From Bog-756 sp035949055 (GTDB lineage: Bacteria; Actinomycetota; Acidimicrobiia; Acidimicrobiales; RAAP-2), in the NCBI GenBank assembly GCA_035949055.1, contig DASZIO010000012.1, positions 1 to 64,000 on the forward strand: a DNA stretch of 64,000 nt, given 5' to 3'. Shown one piece after another: positions 8,186 through 16,347 of the stretch. Each line of letters opens with the position of its first letter. The first letter of the stretch is position 1. Below the pieces are notes generated by a model that was not told the DNA's origin, made no database searches, and was given only the letters and a program-made list of their open reading frames with translations. A program made the position numbers and the translations under genes.

Positions 8186-9046
8186 TCACAGCATGGCGGC
8201 AAACCGCTTGGCGAAGGTGTGGACGTCGCCGGGCCATCGGGCTGAGAGGTAGTCCCCGTCCTGCACGACGAAGGCCGGCCGTTCGTCCGCCATCGTGTCC
8301 CGGGCCCGACCACTCTGCTTGAGCCGGGCGTGCGGGTCCTGGGGCTCGACATCGCAGAAGTCCTCCGCTCGAGCCAGCGCCCGGGTGACCTCCTGCTGGA
8401 CCGACATGTAGCCGGGCGGCTGCCCGGCCTGCTCGCGGTAGGTGCGGTAGTAATCGGGGTCCCAGAACCGGGTGATCCGCGCCGCCTGCCAGGCGCGGCG
8501 TTCGAGCGACCAGGTGAGCGAAGTCGTCCGTCGGCCGTGGAGCACCGACCGGCCGCTGGCCGGGTCGATGCTCCGGGCCGCAAGCAGGACGCCGTGGCAC
8601 ACCGCCGCGGTGGGCAGCCCTCGACGGAAGGAGTCCACCACCAACGCGTGGAGGACGGGGCTCTCGAGGTAGCGCCGCATGCCGCGAGCCCGGTGGCCCC
8701 CGGGCAGGAGCAGGCCGTCCACCCGGTCGAGCTCGACGGCATCCCATGGCGTGGGCCGGAGGAATTCCCCGGACCGGGCCATCTCGGCATACGCGGCGAC
8801 CGCGTCCGGTCGGGCCCGAAGCACACGGCCCGCGCCCACCAGACGGGATAGCCCCGGGATGAAACCCCAGGGGTCGAGGCCCCGACCGGTGAGCATCAGC
8901 TCGTCGCCGCCACCGGGCCGCCCGGCCGGGGTGGCGAAGACCACCCGATGACCCGATTGAGCCAGGACCTGCCAGCTCACCGCCACCTCGGTCGGGTCGA
9001 AGTCGAGGTCCGGGATGGGCACGAGGACGGTTGCCACGGTCGTCAA
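8186..9046 (-). CDS. DJ-1/PfpI-family class I glutamine-amidotransferase-like protein
   Basis: 286 aa. The fold is shown by VATVLVPIPDLDFDPTEVA at the N-terminus, the central LLLPGGHRARGMR, and the nucleophile elbow AVCHGVLLAARS with Cys in the position of the catalytic cysteine. Family members are amidases, glyoxalases or chaperones; the extended C-terminal half (about residues 180-286, WDPDYYRTYREQAGQPPGYMS) points to the longer amidotransferase-like subgroup rather than 170-aa DJ-1. The annotated start is a TTG; a GTG three codons later is an alternative. Stands alone between VOC and GNAT genes on the same strand. Confidence 0.8.
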   Translation of the reverse strand: MTTVATVLVPIPDLDFDPTEVAVSWQVLAQSGHRVVFATPAGRPGGGDELMLTGRGLDPWGFIPGLSRLVGAGRVLRARPDAVAAYAEMARSGEFLRPTPWDAVELDRVDGLLLPGGHRARGMRRYLESPVLHALVVDSFRRGLPTAAVCHGVLLAARSIDPASGRSVLHGRRTTSLTWSLERRAWQAARITRFWDPDYYRTYREQAGQPPGYMSVQQEVTRALARAEDFCDVEPQDPHARLKQSGRARDTMADERPAFVVQDGDYLSARWPGDVHTFAKRFAAML

Positions 9047-9116
9047 CCCGTCACTGCAGCCGACCGGTCACGCTGGCCGACTGGTCACGCCGGCCCACTC
9101 GGTCGTTCCTCACCGG

Positions 9117-9629
9117 TCAGCCGGTGAGCTCTTCGGCCAGCAGGTCCATGAGGAGTGCGTCGTGCCACGAACCGTCGGGGCCGCGCTCGCTGCTCCGACG
9201 AATGCCGACCGGCCGAAAGCCGACCTTGGCATAACAGCGGATGGCGGGCTGGTTGTCGGCCGCCGGGTCGATCTCGATCCGGTGGTGGCCCAGGTCGGTG
9301 ATCAGGTGCCCGGCCACGGTGCGAACCGCGTCGGTGCCCACGCCGCGCCCGTGGACCGCCGGGTCCACGTAGATGTCGATGGCCGCATGGCGGTAGTCGG
9401 GCTCCTCCTCCGCCGACCACTGGATCCACCCGACCACCCGTCCATACAACTCGATCACGAACGGCGTGGCACCTTGCTCTCGCATGTCCTCCTCCACCGA
9501 CGCGGTCATGACCGGTCCGCCGCGCCAGCGCGCCATGACTTCGGGCGTCTGGCGGATCCGGGCCAGGGCGGGGATGTCGGCCGGTCGCGGTGGTCGCAGG
9601 TGCACGAAGGCTCCGTCCAGCGTGGTCAC
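9117..9629 (-). CDS. GNAT-family N-acetyltransferase
   Basis: 170 aa. N-terminal LRPPRPADIPALARI and the acetyl-CoA-binding segment VDPAVHGRGVGTDAVR (a GRGVG form of the Q/RxxGxG/A loop), followed by DPAADNQPAIRCYAKVGFRPVG, place it with RimJ/AAC(6')-like enzymes that acetylate amino groups of aminoglycosides, proteins or small molecules. Substrate unknown. The GTG start at 9629 is supported by a -10 element TAGCCT 7 nt upstream, predicting a leaderless transcript. Confidence 0.88.
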   Translation of the reverse strand: MTTLDGAFVHLRPPRPADIPALARIRQTPEVMARWRGGPVMTASVEEDMREQGATPFVIELYGRVVGWIQWSAEEEPDYRHAAIDIYVDPAVHGRGVGTDAVRTVAGHLITDLGHHRIEIDPAADNQPAIRCYAKVGFRPVGIRRSSERGPDGSWHDALLMDLLAEELTG

Positions 9630-9636
9630 GCCGGCC

Positions 9637-9642
9637 AGGCTA
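9637..9642 (-). promoter_or_regulatory. -10 element, GNAT gene (leaderless)
   Basis: TAGCCT on the reverse strand, 7 nt before the GTG start of the GNAT gene; no Shine-Dalgarno intervenes. Confidence 0.55.
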
Positions 9643-9668
9643 CGCCGGGGTTACCGAGGCGGAACGCG

Positions 9669-10118
9669 CTACTCCACCTCGGCTTTGATCCGCTCGAGGG
9701 TGGTGCGCATGCCGTCGCGGTTGGTCCGGCCCCGGGCCCAGCCGAGCAGCCGCCAGTACAGGCGGAGCGTCGCCGTGTCGGCCAGCTGGAACGACTCGGT
9801 CACGTCGGTCCCCTCGCCGGCCGGCTCCAGTTGGTATCGCCAGACGTTCAGCGGCTTGTCGCGCGGGCCGACCCCGAAGGAGAATTCGCGTCCGGGCTCG
9901 GAGGTGATCACCGTGCATGTCGACCAGTAGACGGGCCCTTTGCCATTGCGCTTCACGTGACCTCGGAAGCGCGCTCCGACCGCCGGACCCGTGGCGCCCT
10001 CCAGCCACTCGGCCTCGAACGTCTCGGGGCTGTACCGACCGATGCGTGTGACGTCGCTGACCAGCCCCCAGATCTTCTCGGGCGGTGCGTCCATGTGGAC
10101 CGTGACCGAGTCGTGCAC
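9669..10118 (-). CDS. SRPBCC (START/Bet v1-like) domain protein
   Basis: 149 aa. Begins VHDSVTVHMDAPPEKIWGLVSDV, the typical first strand and helix of polyketide-cyclase/START-type proteins, followed by WLEGATGPAVGARFRGHVKR and a C-terminal long helix (RDGMRTTLERIKAEVE). Such proteins bind hydrophobic ligands in a helix-grip cavity; ligand unknown. GTG start, with a -10 TAGGGT 7 nt upstream (leaderless). Same strand as the upstream single genes but with its own promoter. Confidence 0.82.
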   Translation of the reverse strand: MHDSVTVHMDAPPEKIWGLVSDVTRIGRYSPETFEAEWLEGATGPAVGARFRGHVKRNGKGPVYWSTCTVITSEPGREFSFGVGPRDKPLNVWRYQLEPAGEGTDVTESFQLADTATLRLYWRLLGWARGRTNRDGMRTTLERIKAEVE

Positions 10119-10125
10119 GGCCCCG

Positions 10126-10131
10126 ACCCTA
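10126..10131 (-). promoter_or_regulatory. -10 element, SRPBCC gene (leaderless)
   Basis: TAGGGT on the reverse strand, 7 nt before the GTG start of the SRPBCC gene. Confidence 0.55.
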
Positions 10132-10175
10132 GTGGGCCATCACGCGCCGTGATCAGGCCACGGTCGCTTCGCGCC

Positions 10176-10394
10176 TCAAGCCGGAGCGGTCGGGGCGGCC
10201 GACGTCGGGGTGGCCGGAGAAGCCGGGGCGCCCGACGGAGGCGCATAGACCTTCGAGGCGGCCTACGGCGTGATGTCGTTGCGGGTGCACCACTGCTCGT
10301 ACCGGGACGAGGTGCGCGGCGGCGTGTGCTCGGCGATCCCGCTCACCTTGACGCCCCAGGCATTTGCGTCACCTTCTGCTTGGCCCTGCTGCAT
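10176..10394 (-). pseudogene. Short ORF with in-frame amber codon, possible decayed gene
   Basis: The 308-bp gap 10119-10426 holds one suggestive frame. From an ATG at 10394 it reads 43 codons (including AWGVKVSGIAEHTPPRTSSR and YEQWCTRNDITP) to a TAG at 10263-10265, then continues in the same frame for 28 more codons with a natural-looking Ala/Pro tail (KVYAPPSGAPASPATPTSAA) to a TGA at 10176. The protein-like composition on both sides of the TAG suggests a gene remnant, a recent nonsense mutation or a sequencing error. No good Shine-Dalgarno is present, and no family was recognised. It may be chance in GC-rich DNA. Confidence 0.25.
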
Positions 10395-10426
10395 GATCGG
10401 CGTCGCCGGCCGGCACCTCGAGCGGG

Positions 10427-11557
10427 GTGGGCGGCGTGGAGGGGCTGTGCGATGCTTGCCCCTTGGCCGCCACCGAGCCGGGGCCGCCCCCTGACCGCCG
10501 GGCCCTGCGTCCGCTGCCCCCCCAACCGACGGACGTTCCCTGGCCCACTGACGACTGGCCCCGGGCCGAGGTGCCGGTCGGTGTGGAGTTGGAGCCGCTC
10601 TTGGCCGAAGCCTTCGACCCGGCCGGACCCTTGCACCAGACCTACGCGGTGGTCGTCGTCCACCGCGGCCGGCTGGTGTTCGAGCAGTACGACGGCCTGT
10701 TGCCCCGATGGGACAAACCCGGCCAGCCCGTCGGCCGGGAGACCCCGCTGCTCTCGTGGTCGATGGCCAAGTCCATGCTCCACGCCGTCGTCGGCATGCT
10801 GGTGGACGAGGGTCGGCTGGCTCTGGACGGGCCGGCGCCGGTCGCCGGGTGGCACCGCTCCCGCGATCCCCGCCGGCGGATCACGCTGCAGCACCTGCTC
10901 GAGATGCGCGATGGGTTGCAGTTCAACGAGGACTATGTCGACGCCGAGGTGTCGGACGTCATCCAGATGCTGTTCGGGTCGGGCCAGGAGGACATGGCCC
11001 GATTCGCGGCCGATCGCCCGTTGGCGGCGGCGCCAGGCACCAGGTTCAACTACTCGAGCGGCACCAGCAATGTCATCTCAGGGATCGTGGCCCGCCAGGT
11101 GGGGCCGGGGGAAGGGTACCGGCGTTTTCTCGACGACCGCCTGTTTCGACCACTCGGGATGCGCTCGGCCACCGCCACCTTCGACGACGCCGGGACCTGG
11201 GTGGCCTCGTCCTACGTGTACTGCACGGCGAGCGACTTCGCCCGTTTCGGTTTGCTCTACCTGCGGGACGGGGTGTGGGCCGGCCATCGGTTGGTGCCGG
11301 CGGGGTGGGTGGACCACGGTCGCCGGCCTCGTTCGGTGGACCCCGACGACGGCGGCCTCTATGGCGCCCACTGGTGGATGGCCGACGACGATCACGGCAC
11401 CTTCTGGGCGGCCGGACACGAGGGACAGTCCATCGACATCTGCCCGGCCCTCGATCTGGTGCTGGTGCGCCTGGGGCGCACCGACCGCGCACACTCCGAG
11501 CCCCTCAAGCATTGGCGTGCGGCCGTCATCGAGCGCTTCAACCGGGCAGGGGAGTGA
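10427..11557 (+). CDS. Serine beta-lactamase-like hydrolase (class C / esterase family)
   Basis: 376 aa. The SxxK nucleophile motif is SMAK (within LLSWSMAKSMLHAVVGMLVDEG), the YxS/N motif is NYSSGTSN, and a GHEGQ near the C-terminus replaces the KTG box. This pattern is typical of the large family of penicillin-binding-protein-like esterases and amide hydrolases, not necessarily of antibiotic resistance. No signal peptide is visible. The start is uncertain: GTG at 10427, or TTG at 10463, which has a -10-like GATGCT 6 nt upstream. The first ~45 residues are proline-rich and poorly conserved-looking. Converges on the SnoaL-like gene 17 bp downstream. Confidence 0.85.
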   Translation: MGGVEGLCDACPLAATEPGPPPDRRALRPLPPQPTDVPWPTDDWPRAEVPVGVELEPLLAEAFDPAGPLHQTYAVVVVHRGRLVFEQYDGLLPRWDKPGQPVGRETPLLSWSMAKSMLHAVVGMLVDEGRLALDGPAPVAGWHRSRDPRRRITLQHLLEMRDGLQFNEDYVDAEVSDVIQMLFGSGQEDMARFAADRPLAAAPGTRFNYSSGTSNVISGIVARQVGPGEGYRRFLDDRLFRPLGMRSATATFDDAGTWVASSYVYCTASDFARFGLLYLRDGVWAGHRLVPAGWVDHGRRPRSVDPDDGGLYGAHWWMADDDHGTFWAAGHEGQSIDICPALDLVLVRLGRTDRAHSEPLKHWRAAVIERFNRAGE

Positions 11558-11574
11558 GGCCCACTCCGGTTCCC

Positions 11575-12150
11575 TCAGGGCTTCGACGGCTCGACACCCT
11601 CCCAGAGCCCGACCGGTGCCTGGCCCACCGCGTAGTGGCCCGGCTGGCGCCGGCCCGAGGCCGCCTTCTCCAGCCGCTTCTGCATCCCTTCGGTCAACAC
11701 CCCGCTGTTGATCATCTCCACGAAGGTGGCCGTGGCGTTGCCCACGTCGAAGAAGTCGCGCTGCCAGCTCCACATGAAGTCACCGCCGTATCGGAACCAG
11801 CTCCCACCCAGCCCGGCGATCTGGTAGGGGGTGCCGTCGGGCCGCGCCGCGTCCGCGACCTGCTTCCACAACCCGAGGATCTCACCCTGGTCCTCGTCGA
11901 TGAGCACCCGCTGGTACGGATAGGTCCAGCCTCCGAGGCCCTCCATCTCGTACCCCAGCGCGAACTCGCGGATCTCCTCACGTCCGACCGCCATGAACTC
12001 GTCGTTCGGGCCGACGTTCCACCCGTAGGTGGCGTCCTCGGTGAACATGTCGGCCATGGGCCGCCAGTCCAGCTGCTCCTCGCACCGCCGGTTGAGCTCC
12101 AACCAACGATGCATCATCTCCTCGAGCTCCGAGCGGGGGAACGCGGGCAT
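11575..12150 (-). CDS. SnoaL-like / NTF2-fold protein, last gene of the cyp51 operon
   Basis: 191 aa. LEEMMHRWLELNRRCEEQLDWRPMADMFTEDATYGWNVGP is the standard SnoaL-like opening: a helix then the FTEDATY motif. The fold forms a small hydrophobic pocket used by ketosteroid isomerases, polyketide cyclases and dehydratases; the catalytic residues cannot be assigned by eye. It follows the ferredoxin with only a few nucleotides between and is therefore most likely the distal gene of the P450 operon, which fits handling of a steroid- or polyketide-like intermediate (inference). Confidence 0.82.
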   Translation of the reverse strand: MPAFPRSELEEMMHRWLELNRRCEEQLDWRPMADMFTEDATYGWNVGPNDEFMAVGREEIREFALGYEMEGLGGWTYPYQRVLIDEDQGEILGLWKQVADAARPDGTPYQIAGLGGSWFRYGGDFMWSWQRDFFDVGNATATFVEMINSGVLTEGMQKRLEKAASGRRQPGHYAVGQAPVGLWEGVEPSKP

Positions 12151-12153
12151 CGG

Positions 12154-12351
12154 CTACTCCTTGTCGGTCATACGAAGCGCGGAGGTGGGACAGAACCGCA
12201 CGGCCGCTTCCACCATCGACCGCAACTCCTCGTCGGGCCGGTCGTCGAGGATGGTCACCTTGGTGTTCTTGGCCAGCTCGAAGACGGCTGGCGCCTCGGA
12301 CTCGCACACCCCGTGTCCCTGGCACAGGTCGAGATCCACGCTCACCCGCAT
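12154..12351 (-). CDS. [3Fe-4S]-type ferredoxin, electron donor to CYP51
   Basis: 65 aa, starting MRVSVDLDLCQGHGVC. Cluster ligands are Cys10 and Cys16 with His/Gly replacing the fourth Cys in CxxHxxC, and a third Cys in FCPTSAL: the pattern of single-cluster [3Fe-4S] ferredoxins that pass electrons to bacterial P450s. The ATG shares one base with the CYP51 stop (TGATG), so translation is coupled. In Mycobacterium tuberculosis the equivalent pair is Rv0763c-Rv0764c. A longer upstream reading frame exists but would run back through the P450 gene and is rejected. Confidence 0.92.
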   Translation of the reverse strand: MRVSVDLDLCQGHGVCESEAPAVFELAKNTKVTILDDRPDEELRSMVEAAVRFCPTSALRMTDKE

Positions 12352-13715
12352 CAGCGGGCCCGCCGAAGGTAGCGGACCGCGCAGGGTTGCTGGAGCTGGA
12401 CGACCATCTTCGAATGATCGTTGCGGTAGCTCTCCGGGGCCTGGGTCAACTCGAAGTCCCAGCCGGGGAGCAGCACGGAGAAGATGGCCTTGAGCTGCAT
12501 CATGGCGAAGGCCGCCCCGACGCAGCGATGTCGCCCGGCCCCGAACGGTATCCACGTCCAGGGGTTCGAGCGGTCCTCCTCGCGTGGCATCAGATAGCGC
12601 GTCGGATCGAATGAGTCGGCGTCGGGGAAGTCCTCGGGGATCCGGTTGGAGACGGCCGGGCTGGCCCCCACCATCTGACCGGCCCGGACCGAGAACCGGC
12701 CCACATCGAGGTCCTCCTTGGCCACCCGGAGCAACAGGATGAGTGGCGGGTGGAGACGCAGTGCCTCCTTGATCGCCGACTCGAGGCGCGGCATCTCGCG
12801 CAGTGCCTGGTAGCTGACCTCGGTCCCGCCGGCGTACAGCTCCCCGAGTTCGGTCCGTACCGCATCGAGCTGCGCCGGGTGGCGCAAGAGCTCGATGAGC
12901 GTCCAGGCGGCGGTGCCCGAGGTGGTGTGGTGCCCGGCGAACATCATGGAGATGAACATGCCGGTGACCTGGTCGGCCGAGAAGCGTGGCGCGCCGTCTG
13001 CGTCGGTGACCGACATGAGCACGTCGAGCAGATCGCGCTCCTGGTCAGCCGCGGGGGGGTCCGACTTCCGGCGCTCCATGATGGCCTCTACCAACCGGAC
13101 CAATCCGGCCCGGGCCGCATCGCGGCGTTCGAAGCTTTCGATAGGCGCGTAGGGGTCGACGTAGGCGATCGCATCGGTGCCCCGCTCGAGATCGTGGTAG
13201 AGCCCGGCAAAACGGCCGTCGAGCTCGCGGCGGAAGCGCATGCCGATGAGGCAGGCCGAGGACGTGTAGATGGTCAGCTCGGCGAACCAGTCGAGGAGAT
13301 CGATGGTCCCCTCCCTGCCCCAGCCGGCGACCATGCCTCCGACCTCGTCGGCGATGGTGGCGGCATGGCCGCGCATGAACTTGTCCCGCAGAGCCTGGTT
13401 GTGGAGCATCTCGCGCCGTCGCTCGGGCGGTGCGTCGAAGACCACGCCCTCGCCGAAGATCGGCGTCATGAACGGGTACGCCTCGGCCTGGTCGAGCACC
13501 TCCTCGGGCGCCCGGAAGAACAGCTCGTTGGCGTCCGCCCCCGACAGCAGGACCACGTCGCGGTCGGCCAGCCGGAACACGCCGACGTCGCCGCATTCGT
13601 CCCGCACCCGGTTGAGCAACGCGATGGGGTCCGCCCTGAGCTCGTCGAGGTGGCCGTTGGCCTGCCCGCCTCCGGACACCCGCGGCGGCTCCTGGTGCTT
13701 CATGGTGGTGGTCAT
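12351..13715 (-). CDS. cyp51: Cytochrome P450, sterol 14-alpha-demethylase family (CYP51)
   Basis: 454 aa. Shows the CYP51 signature in the B'-C region (YPFMTPIFGEGVVFDA), the I-helix MMFAGHHTTSGT with a His-Thr pair where most P450s have acid-Thr, the ExxR in IKEALRLHP, and the heme-binding FGAGRHRCVGAAF with Cys at about residue 398. These motifs match the mycobacterial CYP51 from memory almost residue for residue. The family removes the 14-alpha-methyl of lanosterol-type sterols by three oxidations; whether this organism makes or degrades sterols is not shown here. Overlaps the SDR stop by ATGA and the ferredoxin start by one base. Confidence 0.93.
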   Translation of the reverse strand: MTTTMKHQEPPRVSGGGQANGHLDELRADPIALLNRVRDECGDVGVFRLADRDVVLLSGADANELFFRAPEEVLDQAEAYPFMTPIFGEGVVFDAPPERRREMLHNQALRDKFMRGHAATIADEVGGMVAGWGREGTIDLLDWFAELTIYTSSACLIGMRFRRELDGRFAGLYHDLERGTDAIAYVDPYAPIESFERRDAARAGLVRLVEAIMERRKSDPPAADQERDLLDVLMSVTDADGAPRFSADQVTGMFISMMFAGHHTTSGTAAWTLIELLRHPAQLDAVRTELGELYAGGTEVSYQALREMPRLESAIKEALRLHPPLILLLRVAKEDLDVGRFSVRAGQMVGASPAVSNRIPEDFPDADSFDPTRYLMPREEDRSNPWTWIPFGAGRHRCVGAAFAMMQLKAIFSVLLPGWDFELTQAPESYRNDHSKMVVQLQQPCAVRYLRRAR

Positions 13716-14506
13716 CGTTCGCTCCCGGGCTCGTCTCGGATCGGTGCCTCCGGCTGCAGCTCCACCACCGTGGCATGGGTGCCGCGAGGTAGCGCGACCA
13801 CGGCCGCGATGGCCTCAGCCACCCCGGCCGGGCGCATGAAGTTCGAATGGCGGGCGAACCCCCAGGCCGCCCACTGCTCGATGACCTCGGCCGTCACCTC
13901 GGGGTCCCAGTCCATGCCCATGCCGGTCAACGTCGGGCCGGGGCGAACGATGGTGGCCCGAACGCCGGTGCCCTCGAGCTCCATCTGGAGCGAGCGGACA
14001 TAACCCTCGAGGCCCCATTTGGAGGTCACGTAGGCGGCCATGGACGGGCGGGGTCGCTCGACCACGTCGGAGGTCACGAACACCACGTCACCTCGGCGCC
14101 TGGCCGTCATGGCCGGAACGAGGGCACGGACCAGGCGGTGGGTACCGCTCAGGTTGACTCCGAGCACGCGGTCGAACGCGTCAGGATCGGTGTCAACCAC
14201 CGAGCCGGCCACGTTCTGGGCCGCGTTGGAGACCAGGATCTCGACCCGCTCGAAGGCGTCGCTCGCCGCCTTGGCGAACTGGTCGACCGACTCGCCGTCG
14301 GCCAGGTCGAGATGGAGGGCGACCGCCTCGCCGCCGCTCGCCCGGATGATCGCCGCCGTCTCCTCACATTCCGCCAGTCGCCGGGCCCCGAGCACCACCG
14401 GGTGTCCGGCCGCGGCCAGGGTTCTGGCCGTGGCGCTTCCGATGCCCGACGACGCCCCGGTCACCACCACCGGCCGCCGATCGGGGTGGGGCTCGAACCG
14501 TCCCAT
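13712..14506 (-). CDS. SDR-family oxidoreductase of the cyp51 operon
   Basis: 264 aa short-chain dehydrogenase. The nucleotide-binding motif is TGASSGIGSATA (TGxxxGxG), the NAA motif is SNAAQN, and the catalytic Tyr-Lys pair is in AAYVTSKWG with the preceding Ser in FVTSDV. NADP(H) preference is suggested by GARRLAE (Arg after strand 2). Sits between the two P450s, as does Rv0765c beside cyp51 in M. tuberculosis; a role oxidising or reducing the P450 product is an inference. Both ends overlap neighbours (1 and 4 nt), showing tight coupling. Confidence 0.9.
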   Translation of the reverse strand: MGRFEPHPDRRPVVVTGASSGIGSATARTLAAAGHPVVLGARRLAECEETAAIIRASGGEAVALHLDLADGESVDQFAKAASDAFERVEILVSNAAQNVAGSVVDTDPDAFDRVLGVNLSGTHRLVRALVPAMTARRRGDVVFVTSDVVERPRPSMAAYVTSKWGLEGYVRSLQMELEGTGVRATIVRPGPTLTGMGMDWDPEVTAEVIEQWAAWGFARHSNFMRPAGVAEAIAAVVALPRGTHATVVELQPEAPIRDEPGSER

Positions 14507-15705
14507 CAGCGGGGGGTCACCGTGGTGGGGAGGGCGGCCAACCCGCGGACATTGACCGAGTGGACCCGCTCGAGGCCGTCGGGGTGGACCTCGTAGTCCG
14601 AAACCCGGCTGACCAGCTCGCCGAGGGCCACCCGGGCTTCGAGCCGGGCGAGCGGGGCACCCATACAGAAATGCCGGCCGCTGCCGAAGCTCACCAGCTT
14701 GGAGGTATCCCGGTCGAGGTCGTAGCGGTCGGGGTCGGGGAAGACCGATTCGTCGCGGTTGGCCGAGCCGACCAAGAGGAGCACCCGGTCACCCGGGCCG
14801 ATGCGGGCATCGTGGAGCTCGATGTCGGTCCGGGCCACCCGCAGCAGCATCTGGCTCGACGTGTCGAACCGCAGGGTCTCCTCCACCCAGTCGCTTACCC
14901 GGTCGACGTCCTCGAATGGCTTGGCCCGCTGGTCAGGATGGCGCCACGCCCAGTACCAGGCATTGCCGAGCAGTTTGGTCGTCGTCTCGTTGCCGGCCAC
15001 CACCATGAGGAACAGGAAGGCGACGATCTCCTCGTCGGTGAGCCGTTCTCCGTCGAGCTCGGCCACGGCCAGGGCGGAGGTGAGATCGTCCCTCGGTGCC
15101 CCCCGCCGTTCGTCGACCATGCCCTGGTAGTACCCGACCAGGGTGAGAGCGGCATCCATCCCGGCTTGGGGAACGTCGAGGACGCCCTCCTCCCGGTGCA
15201 CGACCAGGTCGGCCAGCCGTCGGATCTCGCCCCGGTCGACCGGCGGGACCCCGACCAGCTCGGAGATCACGTCCATAGGGACCTTGCCGGCGAAGTCGGC
15301 AATGAAATCGAAGGTGCCGCGCTCGAGGGCGGGCCCGAGATGCCCGACGGCGATAGCCCGGATGCCCTCCTCCATCTGTGCCACCTTGGATGGGGTGAAG
15401 CCCTTTCCGACCAGCGAGCGCATGCGGGTGTGGCGCGGCGGGTCGAGGGCGAGGAAGGACATCACCTTGTGGGCGTCGGGTCCGAAGGCGCTCGGGTCGA
15501 GGGAGACCCCGTGCGAGTTGGAGAAGACGTCGACGCTGCGGAAGGCGGCCAGCACGTCAGCGTGGCGGGACAGGGCCCAGAAGTCGAGTTCGTCGTTGCG
15601 GTAGACGGGCGCCTCGGCCCGCATCCTGGCGTAGACCGGATAGGGGTCCTCGTGTATCTCGTAGGCGTACGGGCTGTAGGTGAGCGGCGGGTGGGTGGTC
15701 GTCAT
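14506..15705 (-). CDS. Cytochrome P450, second of the operon (CYP123-like position)
   Basis: 399 aa. I-helix LMVVAGNETTTKLLGN (AGNETT), K-helix ETLRFDTSSQMLLRV with ExxR, and heme-ligand loop FGSGRHFCMGAPLARLE with Cys at about residue 347. N-terminal half contains FLALDPPRHTRMRSLVGKGF, typical of soluble bacterial P450s. In M. tuberculosis cyp123 (Rv0766c) holds this place in the cyp51 operon; subfamily membership here is inferred from position, not alignment. Likely uses the operon's ferredoxin. Start overlaps the TetR stop by ATGA. Confidence 0.9.
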   Translation of the reverse strand: MTTTHPPLTYSPYAYEIHEDPYPVYARMRAEAPVYRNDELDFWALSRHADVLAAFRSVDVFSNSHGVSLDPSAFGPDAHKVMSFLALDPPRHTRMRSLVGKGFTPSKVAQMEEGIRAIAVGHLGPALERGTFDFIADFAGKVPMDVISELVGVPPVDRGEIRRLADLVVHREEGVLDVPQAGMDAALTLVGYYQGMVDERRGAPRDDLTSALAVAELDGERLTDEEIVAFLFLMVVAGNETTTKLLGNAWYWAWRHPDQRAKPFEDVDRVSDWVEETLRFDTSSQMLLRVARTDIELHDARIGPGDRVLLLVGSANRDESVFPDPDRYDLDRDTSKLVSFGSGRHFCMGAPLARLEARVALGELVSRVSDYEVHPDGLERVHSVNVRGLAALPTTVTPR

Positions 15706-16325
15706 CGGCTCGGCCCGCCCCGGGTGCGCCCGACCATCAGCGCGGCCGCGTCCGCCACGAACCCGGGGATGTCGCCCGACTCCATGTGCCCCATGCCGGC
15801 AGCCAGCAGCGCGCCCGAGAATGTGGTCTCGAGCACCCGGATCACGATCGGGTCCGCCTCGGGGCCGACCGCCGCGGTCAGCCGCCGGTGGATCGCCGCG
15901 CCGATCCGGTCACGGAGGTGCTTGACGTCCGGATTGGGGCTGAGGAGCGCCACCGTGCAGGCGTCGACCAGCGCGGCGCTCTCAGTGGTGAACACCATGG
16001 CGCGCACCGCATCCGTCAAACGTTCCTTCATCGGTCGCCCGTCCGCGGGCTCGACCGGCGTGAGGTGCTGCATCCTGCGCCACAGCACCTCCGACAGCAG
16101 GTGGTCCTTGGAGCTGAAGTAGTTGTAGGCGGTGGCCGGCGCGACGCCAGCGCGCCGCGCCACGCTGCGCACCGTCAACCCCGGATATCCCACCTCTTCG
16201 ACCTCCGCCTCGGTGGCGCGCACCAGCGCCATGACCACCTCGGCCTGGCGCGGGGTGAGCCGGCGCCGGGTGGCCTCGAGCTGGTGGGCCCCGCCGGTAG
16301 CCAGGACGGCAACCGCTTCGCTCAT
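15702..16325 (-). CDS. TetR-family transcriptional regulator of the cyp51 operon
   Basis: 207 aa. The DNA-binding domain is at about residues 25-80: LTVRSVARRAGVAPATAYNYFSSKDHLLSEV is the classic TetR helix-turn-helix ending in the NYFSSK motif. The C-terminal ligand domain is divergent. It lies inside the operon it probably controls; the obvious candidate operator is the 14-bp palindrome 17156-17169 at the operon promoter (inference). A 17-bp tandem duplication (16314-16347) spans its start codon and creates a second, out-of-frame ATG just upstream at 16341. Confidence 0.92.
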   Translation of the reverse strand: MSEAVAVLATGGAHQLEATRRRLTPRQAEVVMALVRATEAEVEEVGYPGLTVRSVARRAGVAPATAYNYFSSKDHLLSEVLWRRMQHLTPVEPADGRPMKERLTDAVRAMVFTTESAALVDACTVALLSPNPDVKHLRDRIGAAIHRRLTAAVGPEADPIVIRVLETTFSGALLAAGMGHMESGDIPGFVADAAALMVGRTRGGPSR

Positions 16326-16347
16326 CGCCGCGCTTCGCTCATCGTCG
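16314..16347. repeat. 17-bp tandem duplication over the TetR start
   Basis: Two adjacent copies of CGCTTCGCTCATCGCCG (second copy has T for C at position 15). The first copy holds the TetR ATG, the second the stop of the upstream gene and a decoy ATG. Confidence 0.75.

Noticed and set aside
10427..11557. Antibiotic-resistance beta-lactamase
   Set aside because: No signal peptide and no KTG box; the SxxK-esterase family is much larger than true beta-lactamases, so resistance should not be inferred.
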